NCBI GenBank assembly: GCA_902764705.1 | Contig: CACWWZ010000033.1 | Coordinates: forward strand, 1 to 46,333 | DNA from: an uncultured Prevotellaceae bacterium | Lineage (GTDB): Bacteria > Bacteroidota > Bacteroidia > Bacteroidales > Bacteroidaceae | Direction of reading: 5' to 3' | Length of the DNA: 46,333 nt | In this document: piece by piece, positions 37,450-46,268 of the stretch | How the letters are laid out: the number at the start of each line of letters is the position of its first letter | Position numbering within the stretch: position 1 is the stretch's first letter | Notes under the pieces: model-generated | The model's input: the letters and a program-made list of their open reading frames with translations, nothing else | Database searches by the model: none | Told to the model about the DNA's origin: nothing | Translations under genes and position numbers: made by a program

Positions 37450-39417
37450 CTATATTTCATTCCAATGTTTACAAAAGATAATTTCACATACATCGTCAAG
37501 ATACTCCTGTAAGAACTTGAACGGGAATGGATATGTCATCATCTCATTCCACCGACCAAATCCAAATCTTAACATATTCTCTATTTCCAGTATGTCATTG
37601 GATATCTTTGAGGGATTTTCACTATGGAGAACAAAAATACGTCTCGCTCTAGGCATTCTGTCCATTTTTGTACTTTTCATTATCTGCATATTTTCACTAT
37701 TCATGCCTGAAATATACGAATATGATACATTTTTCTCTCCATCAAGGCCATCTGACTTCCAGAGATGGAAGCCTATGTACCCTCTCAGATATTGATACGC
37801 TACTTTTTTCCTTTTGAAAAGTGACAAAGGCTCATTATTATTAATGATTTCGCCATAAGCTTCATCAATTAACGAAACGTCAAGGATGGGAATTTCATCA
37901 GTATCAATAATTAGATACACATTTCCATGTTTCTTCAATGCTATATAATCTCTAGCCCCGGCAATCTTTTCAATATTGTTGTAGCAAAGATGGATCTGAG
38001 CAAATGTTTCAAAATCTAATTGAATCTTTGCTGATGGGAATCCTATTTCTTCAATTTCAATCTTATCGTTTACTGTGTACAAAGATGCTCCTATAACATT
38101 ACCATCACATATTTTATATCTGTAATATTTCCATCCTTCTGCAAGAGTCTGGAGTTGCTTGGGTAATTGTCTTCTTATTAAGCAGTCTTTCACGAGCAAC
38201 TCAATAAGTATTCTTCGTGCTTCCGATTTCGTAAAAGAATCATCTTTTTCATTGTTATAGAATATCTTGTGCTGAATAGCTGTTCCACTATATGCCATCC
38301 TATATAAAGATTTCAAATAGTGAGTTTGGGGTAAAGTTTCTTCTTGCGGCTCACATAATTTGATTAACAAATCGCCAGCCTGCTGTTTATGTGGATATTC
38401 TAGTGAGTTATCCATTATAAGCTGAAATTCATATTTCATCTGCTCTACAAGTTTCTTAGAATCCACAGTCTTAAATGGATCATCAATATAGATCTTTTTA
38501 CCTGCGAGATATTGTATCAAAAACGCAAGCATATCCTTTTCTGGCTTATACGCATCATAGAAATCTACGTGATAATCAGTAAATTCTATTTTCAACAATG
38601 AACCAAACTTTTTGTTGACAGATTCAATCACCTGGGATAGAGCAAATAACCTCCCATGTGTGTAGTCTTCTGGATTATATGGCCAATATGGAACAATATT
38701 ATGTTTGTCGGCAAATCTCTTTCTCTGAATATAAAAATCTTGCAGGTTTATATCTTTTGTTTTCAACCCTCTAATAATAACTGGCTTAACAGACAAGCCA
38801 GACCACCACTGTCCATTTATGTCTTGGCTGACATGGAAAACACAATTACCCTTCCTTTTAAGTTCATCTTCATTTCGAGGGGTGGAAAAGGATGTCGTTT
38901 TTGCAATAAGATTTAGATATTCATTCACTTCTATTTTTAGGCAGACTAATTCTTTTCGACTTTGGGGAATCAAAAAGTTTTTGTCGTCACATAATAGCAA
39001 TGAGGCATTATTATACATCATTCGTTCTGGTTTCATCTGCCCAAGAGAGTTTATTGCCAATGATGCAATGATACGTTGCTGAGTAGCTTCTTCGTAATCA
39101 TCTATATAGTCAATACGAGAATTTATCTTTTCAAAATTACGAAGGCTTTTCAATACTTCTGCCGTCGCATCTTTATTTACCAATATGAAAAAACGCATGC
39201 CAGGATAACGCATGTCTTTCCATCTTGCTTTTACTCCACACACAGATATGAAGGGAATGTCACATAGTTGCTCGTAAGCCAAATTCTTGTATTCCTTGTC
39301 CAAACTATAATAAGAAACGATAGAATACTCAGAGAATAGTTTTTCCCTGTCATAAACTACCTTTATCTTATTTGTGGTTAGAGGCAATGCTTTTATGTCA
39401 TCCACATTCAACGTCAT
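37450..39417 (-). CDS. Putative pPIWI-RE-like protein (RNase H/PIWI-fold C-terminus)
   Basis: A 655-residue A+T-rich gene whose start overlaps the helicase stop codon (ATGA). By eye, the C-terminal half follows the pPIWI-RE RNase H pattern: helix EARRILIELLVKDCL (399-413), a strand near VIGASLYTV, VYLIIDTDEIPIL (500-511, comparable to the LLLVDA strand with a possible catalytic D505), SYSYISGMNSENMQIMK (565-581), and the ending RWNEMMTYPFPFKFLQEYL (622-640), like the LPLPLHLAKLLDEY end of that family. The N-terminal half (RNFEKINSRIDYIDDYEEAT and others) is not recognised. PIWI proteins use guide nucleic acids to find targets. The assignment rests on pattern memory and needs profile comparison; the protein is also shorter than usual pPIWI-RE proteins. 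Confidence 0.5.
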   Translation of the reverse strand: MTLNVDDIKALPLTTNKIKVVYDREKLFSEYSIVSYYSLDKEYKNLAYEQLCDIPFISVCGVKARWKDMRYPGMRFFILVNKDATAEVLKSLRNFEKINSRIDYIDDYEEATQQRIIASLAINSLGQMKPERMMYNNASLLLCDDKNFLIPQSRKELVCLKIEVNEYLNLIAKTTSFSTPRNEDELKRKGNCVFHVSQDINGQWWSGLSVKPVIIRGLKTKDINLQDFYIQRKRFADKHNIVPYWPYNPEDYTHGRLFALSQVIESVNKKFGSLLKIEFTDYHVDFYDAYKPEKDMLAFLIQYLAGKKIYIDDPFKTVDSKKLVEQMKYEFQLIMDNSLEYPHKQQAGDLLIKLCEPQEETLPQTHYLKSLYRMAYSGTAIQHKIFYNNEKDDSFTKSEARRILIELLVKDCLIRRQLPKQLQTLAEGWKYYRYKICDGNVIGASLYTVNDKIEIEEIGFPSAKIQLDFETFAQIHLCYNNIEKIAGARDYIALKKHGNVYLIIDTDEIPILDVSLIDEAYGEIINNNEPLSLFKRKKVAYQYLRGYIGFHLWKSDGLDGEKNVSYSYISGMNSENMQIMKSTKMDRMPRARRIFVLHSENPSKISNDILEIENMLRFGFGRWNEMMTYPFPFKFLQEYLDDVCEIIFCKHWNEI

Positions 39418-42400
39418 AATTCCTCGTCTGTATTTACCAATTTCTTTAATGTTTCGATACCTTTTGGTACTATAATGCCATTCTCATCAATAAGTCCACC
39501 TATTTCATTGATTTCATCCATCAGAGGTTCATCAAGTTGCAAAATGTTTACAGTAACCAGCCGACATTTGAGCCTTGATATCTTCTTTTGTCTTTTCTCC
39601 GTAGTTGGCATATCTCCAAAGTTGTCGTTGTGATCAGCTTTAGGATTCATGTTCTTAACATCAAAGGCAATTCTATAACTACCGTCAGGATTACATATTA
39701 CAAAGTCGGCTAATTCGTAATCCTTGCCTTCCAGATGCCTTATCTCGTCCTCCTTACAATTTGTGTAATATAGAAGCAATGCTTTGAATGCTTCTTCTCC
39801 AATTTCTCCAGCATATTCAGATCTTAATATCTGTGGATGTAGTATAAATCCATCACCTTTCCAGTCGGTGGCAAATTTATTCTTTACGAAATGATTTCTT
39901 ATAACTTCGTTTTTCATTAATATGTCTAGACGAACATCAGAAGGTGCTATGTAATACCTAGTGCCCTTGCCATCGGGACAGATTTTGTAATTGTCGTATG
40001 AAAAATAGTAACCACCTTCTTCATTACGTTTCCAGTTACCATAACATTTTGTAATGAACGTTAGATATCGGTCTTCTTCGTCAAAATCACCCCATCCCGA
40101 TATTACAGGCTTAGTAATTATTGCTCGTTTATAACTTTGATTCATCCTTTGGTTGACCAACACATTATGAGGAATGATTCCGTCATTGTCTTCGTCATCA
40201 AACTCATCTTCGAAATCTTCTTTATGAGGCGTATATAATAATGCCTGATTTCGCATCCTGTTAAGCAGACTTTGAGAATAATTGGCATCATTGCAAAGCA
40301 TTATTTCTTCTGCTGACACTTCTGTATCGTTGTTTGCAGGATGCTCAAAAATATACTTCGCTAGAGTCCTAAACTCTTTTGTTAATGATTTATCAAAAAC
40401 ATCAGAAACAAAATATGATGACATCGTATTATCGTATAGTAGATACGTCGTCCTTGGTTTGTTTCGAGTGCGACACAAGCGACCTACAGCTTGTTCTACA
40501 ATAGTTTGTGCCCAAGCAGCCTTGTCATTTGCAATGCCAGGGTCTGTCTTCTCACTAAAATAGAAAGTATTAGCAAGTGCCTGATATAACCACCTTGCAA
40601 CATCGTTTCTTGACAGACAGCCTCTTTCAAAAAGCATCATTAGTACTAACATTGCATTATAGAAGCTTTTTTCAAAAGTTGATTCATACCCGTCCTCACT
40701 CATCATTAAATAGCCTGTAGGCGATTGTAGATATACAGCATCCCAGTCCTTCCTTAATCTTTTGCCTTTATCCGTCCAATTGTCACCAAAAACATAATCA
40801 AGTCCTTCAGGAATCTCATATTGCATATTTGTGCCTGCTTTGAAACTTCCATATGCAGATACCAGCATTATTTTGGCATCTCTGTTCTGGCTTAGTTCTA
40901 ATAGTATATCATTTTCTACCTCGTCCCAGTCTTTGGAAATTCTAATATGACAATTATTCCAATCCTCAGGTAACTCATCTTCGAGAACAGAAGGCATTTC
41001 CTTATATGAGCCATCAATAAGGCAACTCAATGTTTGTATTTGTACTTTGTCTTTATCACCTGTCCGGTTTTGAAAATAAATCATACTATGAATGTCATCA
41101 TGTTTGACAAACCAATGATATGATTCAATGAATTGGAATAGACGGTATAATTGGAACAGAGTATTCTCCGTTTTTTTGTCATATCTTCTAAGAATCCTGA
41201 GAGTAATACGAAACCATTTATCCGCAAGCCCTTCTTCTTGTGCATCTTTTGAAAACATCTCCTTGTACTTCTGTGGAAGATCAAGATGATTTTCTCTTTT
41301 GTCTTTAAATTCATAATGCCCTAAAGGGATGATTTCTATTCTATGCTCTTCTGGGTATGTTTTATCAACCAATTCATCAAATGTTTTTTTATCTTGATTT
41401 GACAAGAAATGAACTTTTTCTCCCAATATTTCCTTTAGATAGACAATATCAAAATTGCTTACTACAGATTTACATGAAGCTGTAGCAGAGCACAAAACGA
41501 CAGAAGTATTATCGAAATGGGTGAGATCTAATATTATTTTTTCTGGCGTATTAGTAATTTCTCGGCTTGATAATCTAACACGGTGTTGATTGTCTCTTTC
41601 ATCAATTTCTTCTTGGAAGAACTGAACGCCCTGTGAATATACAGAATAGTCTGGCAACTTTATAGGCTTTTCATCTTTTGTTGTAATAAGATTCTTCCTG
41701 TTGGTCATGAATTCTGTCTGTTGCTGCTCAAAATGATACTCTGATGCAGATTCAAACCGAGAAAAGAATGTGTGAATTTCTCTTTCCAACGTTGGATACC
41801 CTAGGAAAGGATTCTCTCCTGTTGCATTATTCCTTATTTCTTTTATCTCCTCATCAAACTTCTTGCGACTATTCTCTAAAGCTTCAGTTATAACACTTCT
41901 AAATTGTGATTTTACAGAGGTGATATTTCTCGTAATAAGTGTCAGAAATTTGTCTAAAGGAAGCACAATTGAATAATCAGACAAAAGTTGATCCATATCT
42001 GTACTGTGCACTAAGCTAAGATGTCTGTTGTTCTTCCTATAACAAACATATGAATTAGTCTTGTCTCCACTTTGAGAAATGTTCAGCCTTACTGGCCCCG
42101 AAAAGAAGACCCCTCTTCTAAACTCTTCAAATTCCTCTGAATCATCGAGGAATATACTATTGTAGGGTTTGGTATCTCCAAAAACCTTCTCCCAATTAGC
42201 TTTTATGATGGATCGTGCTCTATGAACACAATCCTCCAAACGAGTTCCATAATAAGAATTGGATGTATGTTCAGGACTTTCAAGCAATGCCTTGTACTGT
42301 AAGAAACCATTATATCCTTTTGCAAATCTTTTATTGCCCGCTGTGCTATCAATTGATTGGTCAATGATAGCATTCCTCATTGCAATTGCGGCTTGGTCAG

Positions 42401-43178
42401 ACTCATCAAAAAGGATTAATGTTTTCTTCCCTTTTTGAGAGAAATTCGAAATGTTCACTTTTTCATCCACAATAGGATCTATGCCGTACATGGCTTTGTG
42501 AACCGTCATGAGAAGCACCTTCTTGTTTTTGTAGTCAACTTGCGGATATACCAACTTCAAATGAGGAAACAGTTTGTTAAGTGTGGCTATAGACACCCGC
42601 TTATATTGCTTCGTATTTTCTAAGTGTTTCTTGTAATTCTCAAAAAAAACACGTACAGCCTTACGTAGGTTTGCTTCACTTTCATCTATTTGTTGGCGTA
42701 AATATTCATTGTTGTTGTTCTCATAGGTTTTAACAAGACCTGATAATCCTTCGAATGTTTTCTTTACCCAGTTATAGCTGTATCTTAAATCGGTAACCTT
42801 TGTTTCTCGTTTCTTTTGGTCATCAATTTGGAATTCCATTTCTTCTAGTAAAGAGGAAAAACAGGAATTCTTTATCGCTTTCATGATGACCTCTGGATTG
42901 TTCTCAATTACCAGCTTGTCTTTTGCTTTAATTTGACTGCTAGAAGATGAAATGAATCTTTCAATTTCCTTGTCCATGCTACCAACAAGCTTGTTCTGAA
43001 CGCATAAGATAATAATACGATCAAAATACTGAGGATAATATTCGCACGTTAGTTTTCCAATAGTATATGACTTTCCGCCACCTGTGGCAATATCACAGAT
43101 GTGAACACCTGGAGTAACATACTCCTTGAAGATGTTTTCTACATGTTTACTTAATTCTTCTTTATAGTTTTTGGTCAT
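39414..43178 (-). CDS. SF2-type helicase fused to a C-terminal PD-(D/E)xK nuclease
   Basis: The 1254-residue protein has a P-loop at 31-37 (ATGGGKS), a DEAD-type box DESD at 258-261 (LILFDESDQAA), motif III SAT at 564-566 and motif VI QAVGRLCRT at 896-904, so the helicase core spans about 20-930 with a large helical insertion (100-220). The C-terminal 140 residues carry a nuclease signature: EIGEEAF around 1125, D1158 in LADFVICNPDG and D1173-V-K1175 in AFDVKNMNP. Helicases joined or linked to such nucleases accompany pPIWI-RE genes. It lies 10 nt after the 50-aa gene and overlaps the PIWI-like gene by 4 nt. The acidic stretch EDEFDDEDNDG precedes the nuclease. Confidence 0.8.
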   Translation of the reverse strand: MTKNYKEELSKHVENIFKEYVTPGVHICDIATGGGKSYTIGKLTCEYYPQYFDRIIILCVQNKLVGSMDKEIERFISSSSSQIKAKDKLVIENNPEVIMKAIKNSCFSSLLEEMEFQIDDQKKRETKVTDLRYSYNWVKKTFEGLSGLVKTYENNNNEYLRQQIDESEANLRKAVRVFFENYKKHLENTKQYKRVSIATLNKLFPHLKLVYPQVDYKNKKVLLMTVHKAMYGIDPIVDEKVNISNFSQKGKKTLILFDESDQAAIAMRNAIIDQSIDSTAGNKRFAKGYNGFLQYKALLESPEHTSNSYYGTRLEDCVHRARSIIKANWEKVFGDTKPYNSIFLDDSEEFEEFRRGVFFSGPVRLNISQSGDKTNSYVCYRKNNRHLSLVHSTDMDQLLSDYSIVLPLDKFLTLITRNITSVKSQFRSVITEALENSRKKFDEEIKEIRNNATGENPFLGYPTLEREIHTFFSRFESASEYHFEQQQTEFMTNRKNLITTKDEKPIKLPDYSVYSQGVQFFQEEIDERDNQHRVRLSSREITNTPEKIILDLTHFDNTSVVLCSATASCKSVVSNFDIVYLKEILGEKVHFLSNQDKKTFDELVDKTYPEEHRIEIIPLGHYEFKDKRENHLDLPQKYKEMFSKDAQEEGLADKWFRITLRILRRYDKKTENTLFQLYRLFQFIESYHWFVKHDDIHSMIYFQNRTGDKDKVQIQTLSCLIDGSYKEMPSVLEDELPEDWNNCHIRISKDWDEVENDILLELSQNRDAKIMLVSAYGSFKAGTNMQYEIPEGLDYVFGDNWTDKGKRLRKDWDAVYLQSPTGYLMMSEDGYESTFEKSFYNAMLVLMMLFERGCLSRNDVARWLYQALANTFYFSEKTDPGIANDKAAWAQTIVEQAVGRLCRTRNKPRTTYLLYDNTMSSYFVSDVFDKSLTKEFRTLAKYIFEHPANNDTEVSAEEIMLCNDANYSQSLLNRMRNQALLYTPHKEDFEDEFDDEDNDGIIPHNVLVNQRMNQSYKRAIITKPVISGWGDFDEEDRYLTFITKCYGNWKRNEEGGYYFSYDNYKICPDGKGTRYYIAPSDVRLDILMKNEVIRNHFVKNKFATDWKGDGFILHPQILRSEYAGEIGEEAFKALLLYYTNCKEDEIRHLEGKDYELADFVICNPDGSYRIAFDVKNMNPKADHNDNFGDMPTTEKRQKKISRLKCRLVTVNILQLDEPLMDEINEIGGLIDENGIIVPKGIETLKKLVNTDEEL

Positions 43179-43188
43179 ATTACTTTTT

Positions 43189-43341
43189 CTATACTTTCAA
43201 ATTCTCATACAACTGCAGCCTCAGCACCTCACCATTTTGAAACTCGAACTGAAACTTGACTTTCCCTTCGGCCGTCGACCTTTGGTTCATGTGGTTGAAG
43301 TGTAGATTATTCTTGTGGATAAATCTGCCGTCGTAGTCCAT
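43189..43341 (-). CDS. Small protein leading the PIWI-like operon (50 aa)
   Basis: The frame reads MDYDGRFIHKNNLHFNHMNQ and continues to KFQFEFQNGEVLRLQLYENL, 10 nt ahead of the helicase gene on the same strand. The second half has the alternating pattern of two beta strands. I do not recognise it. The tight spacing to a gene with a good start codon supports it being translated; it could be a small partner or a leader peptide of the system. Confidence 0.5.
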   Translation of the reverse strand: MDYDGRFIHKNNLHFNHMNQRSTAEGKVKFQFEFQNGEVLRLQLYENLKV

Positions 43342-43360
43342 CTTATTTCTCTCGTTTTAC

Positions 43361-43395
43361 TTGACTTCCGGTCGAGCCTGCTTCCGCTCGGCAAA
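43361..43395. repeat. Second copy of the palindromic element found in mutT
   Basis: This stretch matches 35,198-35,232 at about 28 of 35 positions, with the same CGAGC/GCTCG dyad (43,373-43,377 and 43,386-43,390). Here it is intergenic, between the KilA-N stop codon and the 50-aa gene. Confidence 0.7.
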
Positions 43396-43420
43396 TGAAA
43401 ACTTGTTTTCTTTGCTCTCA

Positions 43421-44248
43421 CTAATTCGCAGCCTTCAACAGCTTCCGCCCTTCATTATCCTCCAGCACCTGCATCTGATGAATGGCAATCTGATTGAGTT
43501 TGACGAGTCGTTCGCCTTGTGGCACACCATCGTTGATGAGGACAGAATTGAGGTTCTCCATGTTCGCAAGACAGATGAGCTCATTAATGGTGGCATAGTC
43601 GCGGATATTACCCTTGAGGTCAGGATTGGCCTCTCGCCATTGCTTGGCAGTCATTCCGAACATGGCAACATTCAGCACGTCGGCCTCCTCGGCATAAATA
43701 ATACTGGCCTGTGCTGGCGTCACTTCGTCTGGTACAAGGTTGTTCTTGATGGCATCTGTATGAATGTGATAGTTCAGCTTTGATAGTTCGCGTTTGGCAG
43801 TCCATGCTATCTGCTTCTGCTCGGCAGCCTTCATGCGTTGATATTCCATCACAAGATAGAGTTCGAACTCTACAGCCACCCAGTTGGCGAACTTGAAAGC
43901 AATGTCTGATATTGCGTAGGTTCCACCATAACGGCCAGCCTGGGCAGTCATGCCGACAGCATTGGTACTCTCTATCCATTGTGTAGGCGACAAGGTAAAA
44001 GCATTCAAACCTGCCTGTCTCCTAAACCCCTCGAATTCGAGGGGATTAAAATTAGGATTGTGAAGCGCTTCCCAAAGACCAAGATACTCTATGGTGTTAC
44101 GATTACGCATCCAATTGCCTATAACGCCGTTGGGATCAGTCACGTTTTTTTGTTTTGCAATATCGGTGAGACTGATGTAATCCTTCCCATCTTTCTGTAT
44201 AGTACGGATGTTTACATCCTTCACAGTTATCATATTTCGTTTAGCCAT
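43421..44248 (-). CDS. KilA-N domain protein
   Basis: Started at the ATG at 44,248 (MAKRNMITVKDVNIRTIQKD), the product is 275 residues; the longer open frame overlaps the dinD relic. The KilA-N DNA-binding domain spans about residues 20-130: GKDYISLTDIAKQKN, GVIGNWMRNRNTIEYLGLWE, FTLSPTQWIESTNAVGM and GGTYAISDIAFKFANWVAVE. The C-terminal half is helical (RELSKLNYHIHTDAIKNNLV and NLNSVLINDGVPQGERLVKL). Such proteins are common in phages and defence islands and are thought to bind DNA; the target is unknown. It is probably separate from the operon downstream, 80 bp away. Confidence 0.85.
   Translation of the reverse strand: MAKRNMITVKDVNIRTIQKDGKDYISLTDIAKQKNVTDPNGVIGNWMRNRNTIEYLGLWEALHNPNFNPLEFEGFRRQAGLNAFTLSPTQWIESTNAVGMTAQAGRYGGTYAISDIAFKFANWVAVEFELYLVMEYQRMKAAEQKQIAWTAKRELSKLNYHIHTDAIKNNLVPDEVTPAQASIIYAEEADVLNVAMFGMTAKQWREANPDLKGNIRDYATINELICLANMENLNSVLINDGVPQGERLVKLNQIAIHQMQVLEDNEGRKLLKAAN
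44028..44045. repeat. Perfect 18-bp palindrome inside the KilA-N gene
   Basis: CCCCTCGAATTCGAGGGG reads the same on both strands and lies within the KilA-N domain, coding for PLEFEG in the middle of NPNFNPLEFEGFRR. Confidence 0.85.
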
Positions 44249-44267
44249 ATCTTTATTGTTTTCATTT

Positions 44268-44644
44268 TTACTTTTTCTTTCCCAGCATCTTCTTTTCTTC
44301 ACTGGCCAACCTACGCTCCACTTTCTTCACATCCTCAGCTGCAGGCAGGTCTTCTGGAATAATGCCGCGCTCTGTCAGCATCTTGCGGACGGCTGCATTG
44401 TTATCGACATGCTCCATGGTGATAGAATTATCGTTTTGCTGACGTCAGCAAAATGGTCTGAAACCGATTGACCTGCATTGTTACAAGCCTCTTTTGCCTT
44501 GTCTATCACATTATTGAAATTGCGCCATTGGGTGTACCCAAACAATGAGCACAGACTTCTTGCACTCCAGCATTCAGTCTCGTCAATCTTGCAGACCGCT
44601 TCCTCATAACTCTTAAATAGAGCAAGTATCTCTTCTTTTTTCAT
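44268..44644 (-). pseudogene. dinD: dinD relic (front and end joined by a large deletion)
   Basis: The frame from 44,644 matches the start of DinD-type damage-inducible proteins: [47 protein letters not shown], then runs out of frame and stops at 44,375. In another frame from about 44,420 the end of the same protein follows: [40 protein letters not shown] and a lysine-rich tail ending at 44,268. The central part, about 200 residues in intact relatives, is missing. DinD is an SOS-linked Bro-N protein. The relic overlaps the region upstream of the KilA-N start. Confidence 0.78.
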
Positions 44645-44746
44645 ATACTATGATCGTTTCTTTTCGTTTCTATATCTTCATGCATCATTCTTGGTATCTT
44701 CTTCCATCACCGAGCCATCTCCGAGGGTATAAGCCTACTGAAGGGT

Positions 44747-45937
44747 TCATGTTTCATGTTTCAAGTCTTCTTCCATCATCGCCTTAAACTGCTCTTCTGT
44801 AATATTCTCCAGCATATATTTGCGGATATCGTCCTCGGAGGGCAACTGCAGGCGGTACTTACTGACGAAGAGGTTCTGCGAGAGACCTTCGGTGGCATAC
44901 TGCACAGTGGTCTCGCCATAGTCGGTACAGAGCAACAAGCCAATGGGCGGGTTGTCATCCTCCTGCATCACCTCGTGCTTGAAGTAATTCATGTAGAGGT
45001 TCAGCTGCGAGGCGTACTCATGACGGAAACGGTCGATCTTCAGGTCGATGATGACGTGACACTTCAGGATGCGGTGATAGAAGATGAGGTCGGCCTTATA
45101 GTAGTCCTGATCGATGAGAATGCGCTTCTGACGATACTCAAAGCAGAAGCAACGGCCCATCTCCAAGAGAAAACGCTGCAGGTTGTTCAGAATGGCGGTT
45201 TCCAGTTTGGTCTCTGTATAGACATCCTGCTGTTCCATACCTAGGAATTCCAGCGTAACGGGATTGTGCAGGATGTCACGAGGTGTCACCTGCTGCGCAT
45301 TCTTAGCGGTTAGACGCTGCAAGGCTTTCTTGTCCTTAGATAACCCCATACGTTCGTAGTATTGCGAGGACACCTGACGGTCGAGTTCTTTCTGCGTCCA
45401 GCACCCACGAATAGTCTCTTGCTCGTAAAAAGCTCGCTTCAGTGGGTCATCAATTGTGGCCAAATATGATAAGATGGTGTAGTTCAGTCGATAAAAAAGT
45501 CGTTCAGGCGGTGTGCTCCATTCCTCCAATTCGGCTGTTTTTGACAGCCGAATTATATCATGCTGATTGATTGGTTCTTGCAATTTGGCGGTCGAAAACA
45601 GCCGAATTGAGAAATTCGTGTTATTTGCCAACCATGTACTATTGCTCTCGAGGAACTTGACAATCTCGATGCCAAGGGTTGGATAAACTTTATAAACGTG
45701 GCGATAGTCGCGCAAACGACGAAGATTGAAGCCTCTCCGATTCAGACTCTCTGATAAGCGGCTCAGCAGTTTGTCTCCATACTTGGCGCGATCCTCGCCA
45801 TGCTGTTCAAACTCTACGATATAATAACCCACCAACCAGTTGCGAGCCGTCAACGAGAGGTTAACGGCGTGTGCGGCCTGCGCCTGCAATGCATCCTGGA
45901 TGAGGTTGATGCGTCCTACTAACGATTCAAAGTTCAT
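44747..45937 (-). CDS. YhcG/DUF1016 family PD-(D/E)xK nuclease
   Basis: The 396-residue protein has the DUF1016 N-terminal helical domain (about 1-180: SLTARNWLVGYYIVEFEQHG, RRGFNLRRLRDYRHVYKVYP) and a C-terminal PD-(D/E)xK nuclease with YYKADLIFYHRILKCHVIID and DLKIDRF, plus the strand GLLLCTDYGETTVQYA. Homologues occur in mobile elements and defence islands and are thought to cut or repair DNA. Between the two domains are two related in-frame units, IRLFSTAKLQE (111-121) and IRLSKTAELEE (129-139), encoded by palindromic repeats. It has its own promoter and is the first gene of the minus-strand series that continues with the dinD relic. Confidence 0.88.
   Translation of the reverse strand: MNFESLVGRINLIQDALQAQAAHAVNLSLTARNWLVGYYIVEFEQHGEDRAKYGDKLLSRLSESLNRRGFNLRRLRDYRHVYKVYPTLGIEIVKFLESNSTWLANNTNFSIRLFSTAKLQEPINQHDIIRLSKTAELEEWSTPPERLFYRLNYTILSYLATIDDPLKRAFYEQETIRGCWTQKELDRQVSSQYYERMGLSKDKKALQRLTAKNAQQVTPRDILHNPVTLEFLGMEQQDVYTETKLETAILNNLQRFLLEMGRCFCFEYRQKRILIDQDYYKADLIFYHRILKCHVIIDLKIDRFRHEYASQLNLYMNYFKHEVMQEDDNPPIGLLLCTDYGETTVQYATEGLSQNLFVSKYRLQLPSEDDIRKYMLENITEEQFKAMMEEDLKHET
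45528..45608. repeat. Two palindromic units in frame in the YhcG-like gene
   Basis: Unit 1 (45,528-45,554): AATTCGGCTGT and ACAGCCGAATT, perfect 11-bp arms with a 5-nt loop. Unit 2 (45,582-45,608): a matching right arm at 45,598-45,608 and a left arm with two changes. The units are 54 bp apart (18 codons), so the frame is kept. Confidence 0.85.
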
Positions 45938-46057
45938 ATTATAAGGTATTCTCTATTCGTTATTTTGGGCAAGGTGATTGAACAATCGCTGATATGGGTC
46001 GCGTAATAATGCCGTGGGCCAGCGCCGTTTTAACGACGTATCGGCGATACTTGTTTG

Positions 46058-46065
46058 CAAAGATA
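46058..46065 (-). promoter_or_regulatory. -7 promoter element for the YhcG-like gene
   Basis: The minus strand reads TATCTTTG (TAnnTTTG), about 120 bp upstream of the start codon at 45,937, leaving a long leader. Confidence 0.55.
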
Positions 46066-46198
46066 CGAATAAGTGAGCAAAGTGCAAAATATTTGGGCAA
46101 TTTTTTTTATTTTCGAGCGGAAGCATCTTCACCAAGGGTGAGAGCTAACGAGCTAACAGGAACCCGGTACCTGTCTGCTCATATACTGAAACTTGAAA

Positions 46199-46268
46199 AA
46201 ACATAGCCCCATGAGCCCCTTTTTATGGAAACCCCTTTATATAAAGGTACTTTTCAGGGGCTATGTTT
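46199..46268. repeat. 12-bp inverted repeat at the window's end
   Basis: AAACATAGCCCC (46,199-46,210) and GGGGCTATGTTT (46,257-46,268) are perfect inverted copies 46 bp apart. Several further CCCC/GGGG tracts lie nearby. The remainder of 45,938-46,333 has the promoter above but no gene I can support; a frame from 46,211 stays open to the window edge and is too short to judge. Confidence 0.6.

Noticed and set aside
34276-43341. Reading the island as a Hachiman (HamA/HamB) or DISARM system
   Set aside because: I see no DUF1837 protein and none of the DISARM set (methyltransferase, DUF1998, PLD); the nuclease is fused to the helicase, and the partner looks PIWI-like.
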